Shown here in pieces: positions 8,854-19,651 of a stretch of 64,000 nt of DNA. This DNA comes from Trabulsiella odontotermitis. Its GTDB lineage: Bacteria > Pseudomonadota > Gammaproteobacteria > Enterobacterales > Enterobacteriaceae. The notes under the pieces are model-generated. The model saw only the letters and a program-made list of their open reading frames with translations. It had not been told where the DNA came from and did no database searches. Position 1 is the first letter of the stretch; every line of letters starts with the position of its first letter. The stretch is taken from the NCBI RefSeq assembly GCF_001297775.1, contig NZ_LIFX01000011.1, positions 62,001-126,000 on the forward strand, in the 5' to 3' direction. The position numbers were made by a program, and so were the translations under genes.

Positions 8854-10271
8854 GATTCCCTCCTTTTACGCCGGTTTATGACCACGTTTTTCGTGATGTC
8901 ATCGGGGACATGTCGGAAAATCAGTGCCGGTAACGCAATGATTACCGCCATGCTGAGATAGGTGTAGAGAAAAATATGGTGCGTGGCGCTGGTGTCGGTC
9001 GCGACATGTTGCTGACCGTACAGTCCGAGCAACAACCCGGCGACGGTGACGCCGATACTCATCGACAGTTGCATGATCATCGACAGCAGGCTGTTACCGC
9101 TGCTGGCGTATTCGTCCGGTAAATCTTTTAACGTCATGGTGTTCATGGTGGAGAAGCGGGTGGAGTTCACCATCCCCTGTACAAACAGCACCACCGGCAG
9201 CAGGTAGTACCAGCCCAGCAGCGCGACGGACATAAACAGCAGACTGACCAGCACCAGTGCCAGCGTTGACGTCACCAGCACCCGGCGATAGCCAAAGCGA
9301 TTGACCACCTGCACGATAATGCGCTTCATCCCCATACTGCCAATGACCATCGGGATCATCATCAGCCCGGCATGAAACGGTGAGAAGCCAAGGCCGATTT
9401 GCAGGAACACTGGCGTCATAAACGGCAGCATGCCACTACCGATACGCCCGGCGAAGCTGCCACCAAGCCCGAGGGAGAACGTCGGCGTACGAAACAATTT
9501 CAGGCTGAACAGCGCCGAGTCGTTGTCACGCGCGTGCCAGAGATAAAACAGAATGGAAAACAGCCCGACGGTGACCAGAATGCCGAGCATCAGCGGCGTC
9601 AGGCCGAGCCCTTTTTGCCCGTCGAGTGCCAGCGTCAGCGTCGCCATGCCAATCACCAGCAAGATAAAGCCCGAGACATCAAAGCGCCGCGTCTGCAACG
9701 TGTAGTTGGGCATCAGCATCAGCGTGGCAATCGCGCCAATGATCCCGACCGGAATGTTGATAAGGAAAATCCAGTTCCACGAGGCGTATTCCACCAGAAC
9801 CCCACCGAGGGCGGGCCCCATCAGCGGCCCCACCTGGCCGGGAAGCGTGACGAACGTCATCGCCGCCATGTACTGATCGCGCGGCACGATTTTCATCACC
9901 GTTAAGCGCCCGACCGGTACCATCATCGAACCGCCCACGCCTTGTAATACGCGAGCCATCACCAGCTCATTGAGCGTGCTGGATTGCGCGCAGAAGAATG
10001 AACCGGCGGTGAACAGCACAATGGCGGTGAAAAAGACGTTGCGCACGCCGACGCGGTCAGCGAGCCAGCCGCTGGCAGGCAGCATCACGGCGACGGTCAG
10101 GACATACGAGACGATCACCATATGCATGTGCAACGGATTCTCCCCGAGGCTTTTCGCCATTGAGGGGAGGGCAGTGTTGACGATGGTGGTATCCAGCGAC
10201 TGCATAAAGAAGCCGAAGGCCACAATCCATAGCTGCCAGCGAACGCTACGCGGAAGATCTACCATGTTCAC
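8850..10271 (-). CDS. mdtD: MFS transporter MdtD
   Basis: A 473-residue major facilitator of the DHA2 (14-helix) family. The N-terminus has [20 protein letters not shown] and the motif A-like loop [11 protein letters not shown] between helices 2 and 3; motif C-like [13 protein letters not shown] is in helix 5. In E. coli it is the fourth gene of mdtABCD but is not needed for MdtABC drug efflux; a role in citrate-dependent iron or citrate export has been reported and is less secure. It overlaps mdtC and baeS by 4 bases on each side. The start used is the first ATG after the mdtC coupling site; one two codons downstream is possible. Confidence 0.93.
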   Translation of the reverse strand: MNMVDLPRSVRWQLWIVAFGFFMQSLDTTIVNTALPSMAKSLGENPLHMHMVIVSYVLTVAVMLPASGWLADRVGVRNVFFTAIVLFTAGSFFCAQSSTLNELVMARVLQGVGGSMMVPVGRLTVMKIVPRDQYMAAMTFVTLPGQVGPLMGPALGGVLVEYASWNWIFLINIPVGIIGAIATLMLMPNYTLQTRRFDVSGFILLVIGMATLTLALDGQKGLGLTPLMLGILVTVGLFSILFYLWHARDNDSALFSLKLFRTPTFSLGLGGSFAGRIGSGMLPFMTPVFLQIGLGFSPFHAGLMMIPMVIGSMGMKRIIVQVVNRFGYRRVLVTSTLALVLVSLLFMSVALLGWYYLLPVVLFVQGMVNSTRFSTMNTMTLKDLPDEYASSGNSLLSMIMQLSMSIGVTVAGLLLGLYGQQHVATDTSATHHIFLYTYLSMAVIIALPALIFRHVPDDITKNVVINRRKRRES

Positions 10272-13200
10272 CCGGTTACAGGTTGTCGGGATTTGCGGGC
10301 AAAGCGCAAACGCAGACGGTCAAAGAAAAGATACACCACCGGCGTGGTGTACAACGTCAGTAGCTGGCTCATCACCAGACCACCCACAATGGTAATTCCC
10401 AGCGGCTGGCGCAGTTCGGAGCCATCGCCGCCGGATAACACTAACGGTAACGCACCAAACAGCGCCGCCAGCGTGGTCATCATAATCGGCCGGAAACGCA
10501 GCAGGCAGGCCTGAAAAATAGCCTCTTCAGGCGGTAGATTGCCGGTGCGTTGCGCCTCAAGCGCAAAGTCGACCATCATGATGGCATTCTTTTTGACGAT
10601 ACCAATGAGCAGCATGATACCAATCAGCGCGATTAAGCTAAATGGGGCGCCGAAAAGTTGTAGCGCCAGCAACGCGCCAACCCCGGCCGACGGCAGCGTG
10701 GAGAGAATGGTCAACGGGTGCACATAGCTCTCGTAGAGGATCCCCAGCACAATATAAACCGTGGCGATGGCGGCCAGAATCAGGATCACCTGTGATTGCA
10801 TCATCGACTGGAAAACCTGCGCCGTGCCAGCGAAACTGCCGCGCACGCTCGGCGGTACGCCCAGTTGCGTCATCGTTCGTTCAATGGCCGCGCTGGCATC
10901 CGACAGCGATTTCCCGGTCGGCAGGTTAAACGAGACGGTGGAGGCCGCCGAAAGCCCTTCATGATTCACCGACAGCGGCGCGTTGGCGGGCTGCCATTTG
11001 GCAAAATAGGAGAGCGGAATTGCTTTGCCGTCGCTGTTAATCACAAACATCTGATCCAGCGCGCTAACGTCCTGGGTATAAACCGGATCCACCTCCATCA
11101 CCACTTTATACTGGTTCAGCGGCTGATAAATGGTCGAGATCTGGCGCTGGCCGAAAGCGTTGTTCAGCAGGCTGTTTGCGGCTTCTACATTAATGCCCAG
11201 CCGTGACATGGTTTCGCGATCATAAACCAGATCCATCTCAGCACCGTTGTCATCGCTGTCGGAGTTGACATCCGCCAGTTCCGGCAAAGCCGCCAGCGCC
11301 CGGCGGATTTTCGGCTCCCACTCACGCAGGGCGGCGAGATCGTCCGACAGCAGGGTGTACTGATAGCTGGCGTTGGCCTGACGACCGCCCACGCGGATAT
11401 CCTGCACCGCCATCAGAAACAGATTCGCCCCGGGTTCTTTCGACAGCTTAACGCGCAGCCTGTCTATCACCTGCTGTGCGGTCTCCTGACGCTGGTCGCG
11501 GGATTTCAGAGTAATAAACATCATGCCGCTGTTCACCCGCGAACCGCCGGTAAAGCCGGTGACGTTATCAACGGCGGGATCTTCACGGATGATTTTCATG
11601 AAGTCCTGTAATTTGCCGCGCATGGCCTGGAAAGAGATGCTCTGATCTGCGCGAATACCGCCCATCAGCACGCCGGTATCCTGTTCCGGAAAGAAGGTTT
11701 TCGGAATGGAGATGTAGAGCCAGATATTGAGCGCAATGGTGCCCAACAGCACCACGCCGACCAGCCGGGTATGGTTCAGCACCCAGCGCAGCGAGCGGCC
11801 ATACCCCTGTTGCATCGCTACCAGCATACGGCCAAAGCCGCGCTTGCGCACCGGTTGATGCGCCTTATGGCTTTTCAGCAGCCAGCCGCACATCATGGGC
11901 GTCAGGGTTAACGATACCGCCAGCGAAATCCCGATAGCGACCGACAGCGTCACCGCAAACTCACGTAATAACCGGCCCGGCAGTTCGCCCATCAGCAGCA
12001 GCGGTAAAAAGACCGCCACCAGCGACAGACTCATCGATAGCACGGTAAAACCGACTTCCCGGCTTCCCTGAAGCGCGGCCTGCAACGGTTTTACCCCCGC
12101 TTCGAGGTGTCGCGAGATATTCTCCAGCACCACAATCGCGTCATCGACCACAAACCCGGTGGCGATGGTCAGTGCCATCAGCGACAGGTTATTCAGGCTG
12201 AAACCGCATAAATACATGGCGGCAAAGGTGCTGATCAGCGAAACGGGCACTGCCACCGCCGGGATCAGCGTTGCGCGCCCGGAACGCAAAAAGAGGAACA
12301 CCACGAGGATCACCAGCGCGACGGAGATCACCAGCGTCTGCTCCACTTCTTCCAGCGAGGCGCGAATGGTGGGGGAGCGATCCTGGGCAATCTGCAGGTC
12401 AATGGCGGCGGGAATGGTCTCTTTGAGTTCCGGCAGACGGGCGCGGATCGCATCAACGGTCTGAATGATGTTGGCTTCCGGCAGCTTGCGGATCATCAAC
12501 AGAATGGCTGGTTTCGCGTTGGTCATCCCGGCATTACGCACGTCCTGCACTGAGTCGCTGACTGTCGCCACATCGCCCAGACGCACCGCTGCGCCATTGT
12601 TGTAATGGACGATGACCGGTTTGTATTCGTCGGCGGTTTTTAACTCGTCATTGGTGGCAAGCTGCCAGCGATGGCTGCCATCTTCAACCGCGCCCTGCGG
12701 TTTACGCACGTTGGCGTTGCTGATGGCGCTGCGCACGTCATCCAGCGAAACACCCTGGTTGAACAGCGCCTGCGGGTTGAGATCGACGCGCACGGCGGGC
12801 AGCGAACTGCCGCCGACATCCACGTCGCCTACGCCTTCGATTTGCGCCACCGTCTGTGCTAATTGCGTTGAGGCGAAATCGTACAGCTCGCCCTGCGAGT
12901 AGGTGTCTGACGTTAACGTCAGGATCATGATTGGCGCGTCAGACGGGTTGGCTTTGCGATAGGTCGGGCGGCTCGGCATGCCAGTTGGCAACAGGCTTTG
13001 TGAGGCATTAATTGCCGCCTGTACGTCGCGTGCCGCACCGTTAATATCTTTACTGAGATCGAATTGCAGGATGATGCGTGTGCTGCCAAGCGAGCTGGTG
13101 GAAGTCATTTCGTTGACCCCGGCGATGCGCCCTAATGCCCGTTCCAGCGGTGTGGCGACGGACGAGGCCATGGTTTCTGGCGACGCGCCGGGCAACGAGG

Positions 13201-13345
13201 CGCTGACCATGATCACCGGGTAATCCACCTGCGGCAGCGGGGCGACCGGCAACAGCCGGAACCCCAGCGCGCCGCAAAGAGTGATGGCGAGCGAAATGAG
13301 GATCGTCGCCACCGGGCGGTAAATGAAGAGGGCGAAAAACTTCAT
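10268..13345 (-). CDS. mdtC: RND multidrug efflux transporter subunit MdtC
   Basis: A 1025-residue HAE1-family resistance-nodulation-division protein with twelve predicted membrane helices and two large periplasmic loops. The N-terminus [15 protein letters not shown], the proton-relay helix with [18 protein letters not shown], and the second-half [21 protein letters not shown] are typical. MdtC combines with MdtB as a heterotrimer (MdtB2C1), MdtA and TolC to expel bile salts, novobiocin and other compounds by proton exchange. It starts immediately after the mdtB stop codon and overlaps mdtD by 4 bases. Confidence 0.97.
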   Translation of the reverse strand: MKFFALFIYRPVATILISLAITLCGALGFRLLPVAPLPQVDYPVIMVSASLPGASPETMASSVATPLERALGRIAGVNEMTSTSSLGSTRIILQFDLSKDINGAARDVQAAINASQSLLPTGMPSRPTYRKANPSDAPIMILTLTSDTYSQGELYDFASTQLAQTVAQIEGVGDVDVGGSSLPAVRVDLNPQALFNQGVSLDDVRSAISNANVRKPQGAVEDGSHRWQLATNDELKTADEYKPVIVHYNNGAAVRLGDVATVSDSVQDVRNAGMTNAKPAILLMIRKLPEANIIQTVDAIRARLPELKETIPAAIDLQIAQDRSPTIRASLEEVEQTLVISVALVILVVFLFLRSGRATLIPAVAVPVSLISTFAAMYLCGFSLNNLSLMALTIATGFVVDDAIVVLENISRHLEAGVKPLQAALQGSREVGFTVLSMSLSLVAVFLPLLLMGELPGRLLREFAVTLSVAIGISLAVSLTLTPMMCGWLLKSHKAHQPVRKRGFGRMLVAMQQGYGRSLRWVLNHTRLVGVVLLGTIALNIWLYISIPKTFFPEQDTGVLMGGIRADQSISFQAMRGKLQDFMKIIREDPAVDNVTGFTGGSRVNSGMMFITLKSRDQRQETAQQVIDRLRVKLSKEPGANLFLMAVQDIRVGGRQANASYQYTLLSDDLAALREWEPKIRRALAALPELADVNSDSDDNGAEMDLVYDRETMSRLGINVEAANSLLNNAFGQRQISTIYQPLNQYKVVMEVDPVYTQDVSALDQMFVINSDGKAIPLSYFAKWQPANAPLSVNHEGLSAASTVSFNLPTGKSLSDASAAIERTMTQLGVPPSVRGSFAGTAQVFQSMMQSQVILILAAIATVYIVLGILYESYVHPLTILSTLPSAGVGALLALQLFGAPFSLIALIGIMLLIGIVKKNAIMMVDFALEAQRTGNLPPEEAIFQACLLRFRPIMMTTLAALFGALPLVLSGGDGSELRQPLGITIVGGLVMSQLLTLYTTPVVYLFFDRLRLRFARKSRQPVTG

Positions 13346-16300
13346 TTACGCCTCCTCTTCACGTTTCGGGAAACGGCTCTTCAGGTGCAGCGACAGGCGG
13401 TCAAACAGCAGGTAGATAACCGGCGTGGTGAACAGGGTTAACACCTGGCTGACCAGCAGACCGCCGACCATGCCGATCCCCAGCGGACGACGCAGTTCGG
13501 CGCCGACGCCGGTGCTCAGCATCAGCGGCAGCGCACCGAGCAACGCTGCCAGCGTGGTCATCAGAATCGGCCGGAAACGCAGCAGACACGCCTGGTAGAT
13601 TGCCTCGCGCGGCGGCATACCCTGCTCGCGTTCGGCGGCCAGCGCAAAGTCGATCATCATGATGGCGTTTTTCTTCACGATACCGATCAGCAGAATAATG
13701 CCGATGATGGCAATCACGTCGAGTTCGCTACCGGCGAGCAGCAATGCCAGCAGTGCGCCAACCCCCGCCGTGGGCAGCGTCGACAGAATAGTGATCGGGT
13801 GAATAAAGCTTTCATACAGAATGCCGAGCACGATGTACATCGCCACAATCGCGGCGATCACCAGCCAGACGGTGCTGCTGAGCGCCGACTGAAATGCCAG
13901 CGAACTGCCCTGGAATTCGGTGCGAATATCGGCGGGCAGATTCAGCGTTTTTTCGGCACTCATGATGGCGTCGACCGCATCACCCAGCGACGAGCCCTGC
14001 GCGACGTTGAACGAAATGGTGGTGACCGGGAACTGATCCAGATGGTTCACTGACAGCGGTGTAAAACGCTGCTCAACTTTCGCAATGGCCGTCAGCGGGA
14101 CGCTGCCGCCACTGCTGCTGGTGAGACGAATATTGTCCAGCGCCGCCAGCCCCGGCGTTTCGCTGGTGTCATGCTCCAGCACCACGCGATACTGGTTGGA
14201 CTGGGTGTAAATCGTCGAGATCAGTCGCTGACCAAAGGCGTTATACAGCGCGTTATCGACATCAGACATTGAAATGCCGAGGCGGCTGGCGCTGTCGCGA
14301 TCAACGTTAACGTATGCCGCCAGCCCTTTATCCTGCCAGTCGCTGCTGACGTCAGCCAGTTGCGGCAGCGCCTGTAACTGCGTCATCAGTTGCGGTACCC
14401 AGGTACTGAGCGCGTCCAGCGAGTTCGCCTGCAGCGTAAACTGATACTGCGTGCGGCTGACAGTGGTGTCGATGGTCAGATCCTGCGCCGGTTGCAGGTA
14501 AAGTTCGATGCCAGGAACGCCATCGATCTCGTGCTGCAGACGGCGGATGACGGTCTGGACGCGATCGTCACGCTGAGCCAGCGGCTTGAGGTTAATCTGT
14601 AAACGCGCGCTGTTCAGCGCCGGATTGGTACCGTCAACACCGACAAACGTGGTCATGCTTTCTACTGCCGGATCACTCAGGATTTTATCCGCAGCCTGCT
14701 GCTGGCGCTGCGCCATGCTGGCGAAGGAGACCGACTGTGGTGCCTGCAACGTGCCCTGAATGATGCCGTTGTCCTGCACCGGGAAAAAGCCTTTCGGAAT
14801 AAAAACCCACAGCAAAATGGAGAGCACCAGCGTTGCCAGCGCCACGCCCAGCGTCAGCCACGGATGGTTCAGCACCTTCGCCAGCCAGCGACCGTACCCG
14901 GCGATCACGTTGTCAAAGAAGCGCTCACTGGCGCGCGAAAAACGGTTTTGCTTGCGCAGCGATTCGTGACTCAGCATGCGTGCGCACATCATCGGCGTCA
15001 GCGTCAGCGAAACGATGGCGGAGATTAAAATCGCCACCGCCAGGGTAACCGCAAATTCGCGGAACAGACGCCCCACGATGTCGCCCATAAACAGCAGCGG
15101 GATCAGCACGGCAATCAGCGAGAAGGTCAGTGAAATGATGGTAAAGCCGATCTCCCCGGCACCTTTCAGCGCCGCGGCCAGCGGCTTTTCGCCTTTTTCG
15201 ATATAGCGCGAGATGTTCTCGATCACCACGATGGCGTCATCGACCACGAAACCGGTGGCAATGGTGAGCGCCATCAGCGTCAGGTTGTTGATCGAGAAGT
15301 CGAGGAACACCATCACCGCAAACGTACCAACCAGCGACAGCGGGACCGCCACGCCGGGAATAATGGTGGCGGGGATGTTGCGTAAGAACAGGTAGATAAT
15401 CATCACCACCAGCGCGATTGCCAGCATCAGCTCAAATTGCGTGTCGCTGACCGATGCGCGAATGTTGGTGGTGCGGTCGGACAAGACTTTGACCTGCACC
15501 GATTTCGGCAGGCTCTCCGTCAGTTGCGGCAGCATCTGGCGAATGCTGTCGGCGGTATCAATGATATTGGCGCCCGGCTGACGCTGGACGTTCATCACAA
15601 TCGCCTGTTCTTTGTTGGCCCATGCGCCCAGCCAGCTGTTTTCCGCCCCTTGTTCAACAGCTGCCACATCGCCCAGACGAACAGGAGCACCGTTCTGATA
15701 AGCAATGATTAACTGACGATACTCTTCGGCGGACTGCATCTGGTCATTCGCCGACAGCGTCACTGCACGCGCCGGGCCGTCAAGGCTCCCTTTTGCCGAG
15801 TTGACGTTCGCGCTGGTGATCGCCGTACGTACCGTCTCGCTGGTCAGACCCAGCGCGGCGATGGCTTGCGCGTTAAGTTTCACCCGCACCGCCGGGCGCT
15901 GGCCGCCCGCCAGGGTGACCAGACCGACGCCATTGACCTGAGAAATCTTCTGCGCGACGCGGGTTTCGACCATATCTTCCACCTGGGTCATTGGCATGGC
16001 AGAAGAGGTGACGGCGAGCGTCATGATGGGCGGATCGGCAGGGTTAACTTTGCTGTAAACCGGCGGATTGGGTAAATCGTCCGGCAGCAGGTTGGTCGCC
16101 GCGTTGATGGCGGCCTGCACTTCCTGCTCGGCGACATCCAGCGGTAACGTCAGCTGAAATTGCAGGGTGACCACCGAGGCGCCGCCGGAGCTTTGCGACG
16201 ACATTTGTTTGAGTCCGGACATCTGCCCGAACTGGCGTTCAAGCGGCGCGGTAATGGCCGACGTGACCACATCCGGACTGGCGCCAGGGTACAGCGTGAC

Positions 16301-16468
16301 GACCTGAATCGTCGGGTAATCGACCTCCGGCAGGGCAGAGACCGGCAGGAAACGATAACCAATCACCCCGGCGAGCAAAATCGCCACCATCAACAGCGTG
16401 GTGGCGACAGGGCGCATGATAAACAGACGGGACGGGCCGCCCGTACTGCCCGGCGGTAATACCTGCAT
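13346..16468 (-). CDS. mdtB: RND multidrug efflux transporter subunit MdtB
   Basis: A 1040-residue RND pump protein, paralogous to the adjacent MdtC. It has [16 protein letters not shown] at the N-terminus, [20 protein letters not shown] in the proton-translocating helix 4 region, and [21 protein letters not shown] in the second half. The tandem MdtB/MdtC arrangement is diagnostic of the MdtABC heteromeric pump, in which MdtB carries most of the proton-coupling role. Its ATG overlaps the TGA of mdtA by a single base (TGATG), so translation is coupled. Confidence 0.97.
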   Translation of the reverse strand: MQVLPPGSTGGPSRLFIMRPVATTLLMVAILLAGVIGYRFLPVSALPEVDYPTIQVVTLYPGASPDVVTSAITAPLERQFGQMSGLKQMSSQSSGGASVVTLQFQLTLPLDVAEQEVQAAINAATNLLPDDLPNPPVYSKVNPADPPIMTLAVTSSAMPMTQVEDMVETRVAQKISQVNGVGLVTLAGGQRPAVRVKLNAQAIAALGLTSETVRTAITSANVNSAKGSLDGPARAVTLSANDQMQSAEEYRQLIIAYQNGAPVRLGDVAAVEQGAENSWLGAWANKEQAIVMNVQRQPGANIIDTADSIRQMLPQLTESLPKSVQVKVLSDRTTNIRASVSDTQFELMLAIALVVMIIYLFLRNIPATIIPGVAVPLSLVGTFAVMVFLDFSINNLTLMALTIATGFVVDDAIVVIENISRYIEKGEKPLAAALKGAGEIGFTIISLTFSLIAVLIPLLFMGDIVGRLFREFAVTLAVAILISAIVSLTLTPMMCARMLSHESLRKQNRFSRASERFFDNVIAGYGRWLAKVLNHPWLTLGVALATLVLSILLWVFIPKGFFPVQDNGIIQGTLQAPQSVSFASMAQRQQQAADKILSDPAVESMTTFVGVDGTNPALNSARLQINLKPLAQRDDRVQTVIRRLQHEIDGVPGIELYLQPAQDLTIDTTVSRTQYQFTLQANSLDALSTWVPQLMTQLQALPQLADVSSDWQDKGLAAYVNVDRDSASRLGISMSDVDNALYNAFGQRLISTIYTQSNQYRVVLEHDTSETPGLAALDNIRLTSSSGGSVPLTAIAKVEQRFTPLSVNHLDQFPVTTISFNVAQGSSLGDAVDAIMSAEKTLNLPADIRTEFQGSSLAFQSALSSTVWLVIAAIVAMYIVLGILYESFIHPITILSTLPTAGVGALLALLLAGSELDVIAIIGIILLIGIVKKNAIMMIDFALAAEREQGMPPREAIYQACLLRFRPILMTTLAALLGALPLMLSTGVGAELRRPLGIGMVGGLLVSQVLTLFTTPVIYLLFDRLSLHLKSRFPKREEEA

Positions 16469-17721
16469 CAGGAGCGTGCTCCTTTCTGTCCATAGTCACG
16501 CGCGGTCGGTTTTTCTGCCGGGGCTGCGGTGGCGTTTTGCGCTTCCACCACTTCCACTTTCGCGCCTTCTGTCAGACGGTCGATACCGTCGGTGATCACC
16601 CGGTCGCCTGCCGATAATCCGGCGCTGATGACCACTTTCTGACTGTCCTGAATGCCGGGAGTGACATTGTGTTTACTGACTTTGTTGTCTGCGTTCAGCA
16701 CCCAGACGAAGTGACCGTCGTTGCCCATTTGTAGCGCGGCGGTTGGGATCACCACCGCGTTTTGTTCGGTATCCACCAGCATGCGCGCGTTGACGAACTG
16801 GTTGGGAAACAGTGCGTCATCTTCGTTGTTAAAGCGTGCTTTCAGCTTGATGGTGCCGGTGGTGGCGTCAATCTGGTTATCCAGACTCAGTAGCGTCCCG
16901 GCGCTCAGTTTCTGCTTATTGGTGCGGTCCCACGCTTCCACCGTCAGGGTTTTCCCGGCTTTTTGCGCCTGAACGATGGTCGCGATGTTGTTCTCCGGCA
17001 GGGTAAAGACCAGATCGATAGGATGCGTCTGGGTCAGTACCACAATGCCGTTGGTGTCGCTGGTGGAGATCTGATTGCCGATATCAACCTGTTTCAAACC
17101 GACACGACCGTCAATGGGGGCGGTGATGCGCGTCCAGTCGAGCTGCAACTGCGCGCTGGCGACGCTCGCCTCATCGGCCTTAACGGTACCCTGGCTTTCG
17201 CTGACCAGCGCCTGCTGGGTGTCGAGATCCTGACGGGAGACGAGACTGGTTTTCACCAGTTGCTGATAACGCGCCAGATCACGGCGCGCATTGGCGAGGG
17301 TTGCCATGTCTTTCGCCAGTTGGCCCTGGGCCTGCGCCAGTGTCACTTTAAACTGGCTGGGGTCGATTTCCGCCAGCAGGTCGCCCGCTTTTACCTGTTG
17401 CCCTTCCTGGAAGTGAATAGCCAGCAACTGACCCTCCACCCGGCTGCGAACGGTAACGGTGTTGGCTGCGGTGATGGTACCAAGCCCGGTGAGATAACGG
17501 GGGACGGATTCGCTGGTGGCCGTTGCCGCCTGGACGGGAGCCAGCGCGCCACCAAAACGTCCGCCTCTTCGTGCCCCGGCAGCTGGCTTTTGCCCTTGCT
17601 CTTTGGCTGTGGGCATCGTCGTTTCCGGCGCGGAGCGACTGTACCAGTAGCCAGCGGCGACAATCACCACCACAATCACGGCCAGAGCACTTCCCCAGCG
17701 GGTTTTCTTACTGCCTTTCAT
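16468..17721 (-). CDS. mdtA: Membrane fusion protein MdtA
   Basis: A 417-residue periplasmic adaptor. Residues about 10-26 form an N-terminal membrane or signal segment ([13 protein letters not shown]); a lipoyl-like half-motif [23 protein letters not shown] follows, then a coiled-coil hairpin (about 115-190) and the beta-barrel domain with [12 protein letters not shown]. It links the MdtBC pump to TolC. It is the first gene of mdtABCD-baeSR, and its 5' region carries a BaeR-box-like sequence. The C-terminal tail rich in Ala/Pro/Lys ([13 protein letters not shown]) matches the E. coli protein. Confidence 0.97.
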   Translation of the reverse strand: MKGSKKTRWGSALAVIVVVIVAAGYWYSRSAPETTMPTAKEQGQKPAAGARRGGRFGGALAPVQAATATSESVPRYLTGLGTITAANTVTVRSRVEGQLLAIHFQEGQQVKAGDLLAEIDPSQFKVTLAQAQGQLAKDMATLANARRDLARYQQLVKTSLVSRQDLDTQQALVSESQGTVKADEASVASAQLQLDWTRITAPIDGRVGLKQVDIGNQISTSDTNGIVVLTQTHPIDLVFTLPENNIATIVQAQKAGKTLTVEAWDRTNKQKLSAGTLLSLDNQIDATTGTIKLKARFNNEDDALFPNQFVNARMLVDTEQNAVVIPTAALQMGNDGHFVWVLNADNKVSKHNVTPGIQDSQKVVISAGLSAGDRVITDGIDRLTEGAKVEVVEAQNATAAPAEKPTARDYGQKGARS

Positions 17722-17782
17722 CGTTATCGACTCTCATCCTGAAACGTGTCGGAGATGATACTAGTTTAGTCATCGCCTTCCC

Positions 17783-17801
17783 CGGAAAAATGGAGGAAAT
17801 A
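17783..17801 (-). promoter_or_regulatory. Candidate BaeR box upstream of mdtA
   Basis: On the minus strand the sequence TATTTCCTCCATTTTTCCG lies about 65 bases upstream of the mdtA start. It matches the left part of the BaeR consensus TTTTTCTCCATNATTGGC well and its right part poorly. The place is right for BaeR control of the pump operon; the match is only partial. Confidence 0.4.
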
Positions 17802-17963
17802 TGAAACACCGTCAGGATTCGTCTGAGATGCGGTAAATATCAGTGTTTTACGAGGCGCCTCGCAAGGCGGAAGGAAAGCTGAGCAGGAAACCCGCGTTGC
17901 GCGCTAAAGTGCGTACCGGCAGGGAGGTCAGGCTGAAAGGATTTCAGCAAGGGGCTGAAACGG

Positions 17964-18110
17964 GAAAGCCCCTCCCGAGGAAGGGGCCTTTAGAAGGAAA
18001 GGGCATATGATGAAGCTCGTCATCATACTGGTGATACTCTTAGTCATAAGTTTCACAGCTTACTAAGACACCAGGGGGAGGATACTCCTCCCTTTCCCTT
18101 ATCCCTTCAC
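17964..18110 (-). ncRNA. sib: Sib antisense RNA (type I antitoxin)
   Basis: The minus strand across and beyond the ibs reading frame reads GTGAAGGGATAAGGGAAAGG, then GGAGGAGTATCCTCC, the ibs antisense, and ends in a terminator AAAGGCCCCTTCC-TCGGGAGGGGCTTT. This is the architecture of SibA-E RNAs (about 140 nt), which pair with ibs mRNA along its length and block synthesis of the toxic peptide. K-12 has two copies, sibA and sibB, beside mdtA; here I find one. Both ends are inferred from homology. Confidence 0.85.
18007..18066 (+). CDS. ibs: Ibs-family toxic membrane peptide
   Basis: A 19-residue peptide, MMKLVIILVILLVISFTAY, nearly identical to E. coli IbsA/IbsB. It is a single hydrophobic helix that depolarises the inner membrane when overexpressed. 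AGAAGGAAAGGGC upstream supplies the ribosome site. It is fully covered by the antisense Sib RNA, so the pair forms a type I toxin-antitoxin module. Which of the two in-frame ATGs is used cannot be told. Confidence 0.88.
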   Translation: MMKLVIILVILLVISFTAY

Positions 18111-18165
18111 GTTAAGACGAATACGCGGCGGAGTCAATCCCGCTTTCCCGAGGCAGATCGTGAAA

Positions 18166-19518
18166 TCAGGCAAAAATGACCTGTGCCCAACGCGCCAGTC
18201 CGGCGGTTACTGAACCGAAATCATCACCCCCGGCGACTGGAATGCCAGGAAGCTGTTCGCTCAGCGCTTTGCGAATCAACGGCGAGCGCGCACTGCCGCC
18301 GGTCAGGTAGATGACGTCAGGACGCACGTTGCTGTTGTCGAGCGCTAACTGGACCTGCTCCAGAATGCGCGCCAGCGGCTGGTTCAGCGCCGCTTCCAGC
18401 CCGAGCTGGTTGATTTCCGTCGCCAGTGATTCGCTGATAAACGGCAGCGTCGTGGTGATGTTCTGACGGTCGGAGAGGGCGATTTTGCTCTCTTCGGCGC
18501 TGCGTACCAGCCGGTAGCTCAGACGTTGTTGCCAGACCTTCAGCAACAGCGCGACTTTTTCGGCGTCGCGAGCGTCACGGACCATATCGCGCAGCGCCCG
18601 GCCGTTAGCGCTGCTGTAGAAATCGCTTTGCGCCGGAATGTCGTTGATAGCCACCGCATTCCACCACGGCAGCACCGGTAACGCGATGCCTTTCTCCGTT
18701 TCGCCACCCATACCCAGCAGCGGCATCAGGCATTTAAACGCCAGCGCGATGTCCAGATCGTTACCGCCAATGCGGCAACCGCTGTGACCGAGCAGGCTTT
18801 GCGCGCGATCCTGACGGTGACCCCATGTTGGCCCCATCAGCAGCAAAGAACAGTCGGTAGTACCCCCGCCGATATCCACCACTAACACGCGCTTTTCTTC
18901 TGTCAGCGTGGCTTCGAAATCAAGCCCGGCGGCGACCGGTTCGTACTGAAAGACGACATCGCGAAAACCCGCACGTTTTGCCGCGCGTTCGAGGATCCCC
19001 TGTGCCTGCTGGTTGGCCTCTTCACCACCCAGCCCCTGGAAGTTAATCGGGCGACCAATCACCGCCTGGTCTATCTCTTCCGGTAACTGCGACTGCGCCT
19101 GCTGTTTGATATGCAGCATCATCGCGCAGACCAGATCCTCAAACAGCGCCACCTGCTGCGGCTTCAGGCCACTGGCGCCGAGGAATGATTTCGGTGACTT
19201 GACGAACCAGACTTCTTCAGGATCGTCCATATACTGTTTCAGCGAGGCGAGACCAAACTGCACGCTGTTTCGCAGCACCTCAATGTCTTCATCGCGATTG
19301 AACGTAATAGCCCGGCGCAACAGCGCCTGGGTTTCATCACCCAGTAACGGTACATCATGATGGCGGTACAGCCATTCACTGACCGCTTCGCGCGTCGGCG
19401 CGCAGAGCATCGACGGCAACAGAGTGCTGCCGTTTTCCATGGTGAGCAGTCGCGGGCTGTCGTCCTGCATGACCGCCACCGAACAGTTTGCGGTGCCGTA
19501 ATCAAAACCAATAAACAC
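18166..19518 (-). CDS. yegD: Hsp70-like putative chaperone YegD
   Basis: A 450-residue actin-fold ATPase resembling the DnaK nucleotide-binding domain without the substrate-binding domain. The phosphate-1 motif FIGFDYGTANCSVAV opens the protein, phosphate-2 is VVDIGGGTTDCSLL, and the adenosine motif is YLTGGSARSP. I take the GTG codon at the first residue of FIGFDYG, because that gives the E. coli length and leaves GGGG about 9 bases upstream; an ATG five codons earlier is an alternative with no ribosome site. Function is unproven. The K-12 genes yegI, yegJ, pphC and yegL that separate it from mdtA are absent. Confidence 0.9.
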   Translation of the reverse strand: MFIGFDYGTANCSVAVMQDDSPRLLTMENGSTLLPSMLCAPTREAVSEWLYRHHDVPLLGDETQALLRRAITFNRDEDIEVLRNSVQFGLASLKQYMDDPEEVWFVKSPKSFLGASGLKPQQVALFEDLVCAMMLHIKQQAQSQLPEEIDQAVIGRPINFQGLGGEEANQQAQGILERAAKRAGFRDVVFQYEPVAAGLDFEATLTEEKRVLVVDIGGGTTDCSLLLMGPTWGHRQDRAQSLLGHSGCRIGGNDLDIALAFKCLMPLLGMGGETEKGIALPVLPWWNAVAINDIPAQSDFYSSANGRALRDMVRDARDAEKVALLLKVWQQRLSYRLVRSAEESKIALSDRQNITTTLPFISESLATEINQLGLEAALNQPLARILEQVQLALDNSNVRPDVIYLTGGSARSPLIRKALSEQLPGIPVAGGDDFGSVTAGLARWAQVIFA

Positions 19519-19593
19519 GTCACTTATCCCCATGCCAGTGAAGAAAGGGTGGCGACTTTAGCCGAATGTGGCGACGACGACAACAGGAATATA

Positions 19594-19628
19594 AAAGCAA
19601 GGCATGCTGGCGTCGTGACGTATATGCT
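19594..19628 (+). promoter_or_regulatory. alkA promoter with Ada-box-like sequence
   Basis: AAAGCAAG (19594-19601) lies about 29 bases upstream of a TATGCT -10-like hexamer (19623-19628). Methylated Ada binds an AAAGC-containing box overlapping the -35 region of alkA in E. coli, so this is a reasonable operator. There is no strong -35 hexamer, as expected of an activator-dependent promoter. Confidence 0.42.
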
Positions 19629-19651
19629 GTAACCACTGATAAGGAGCTTTC

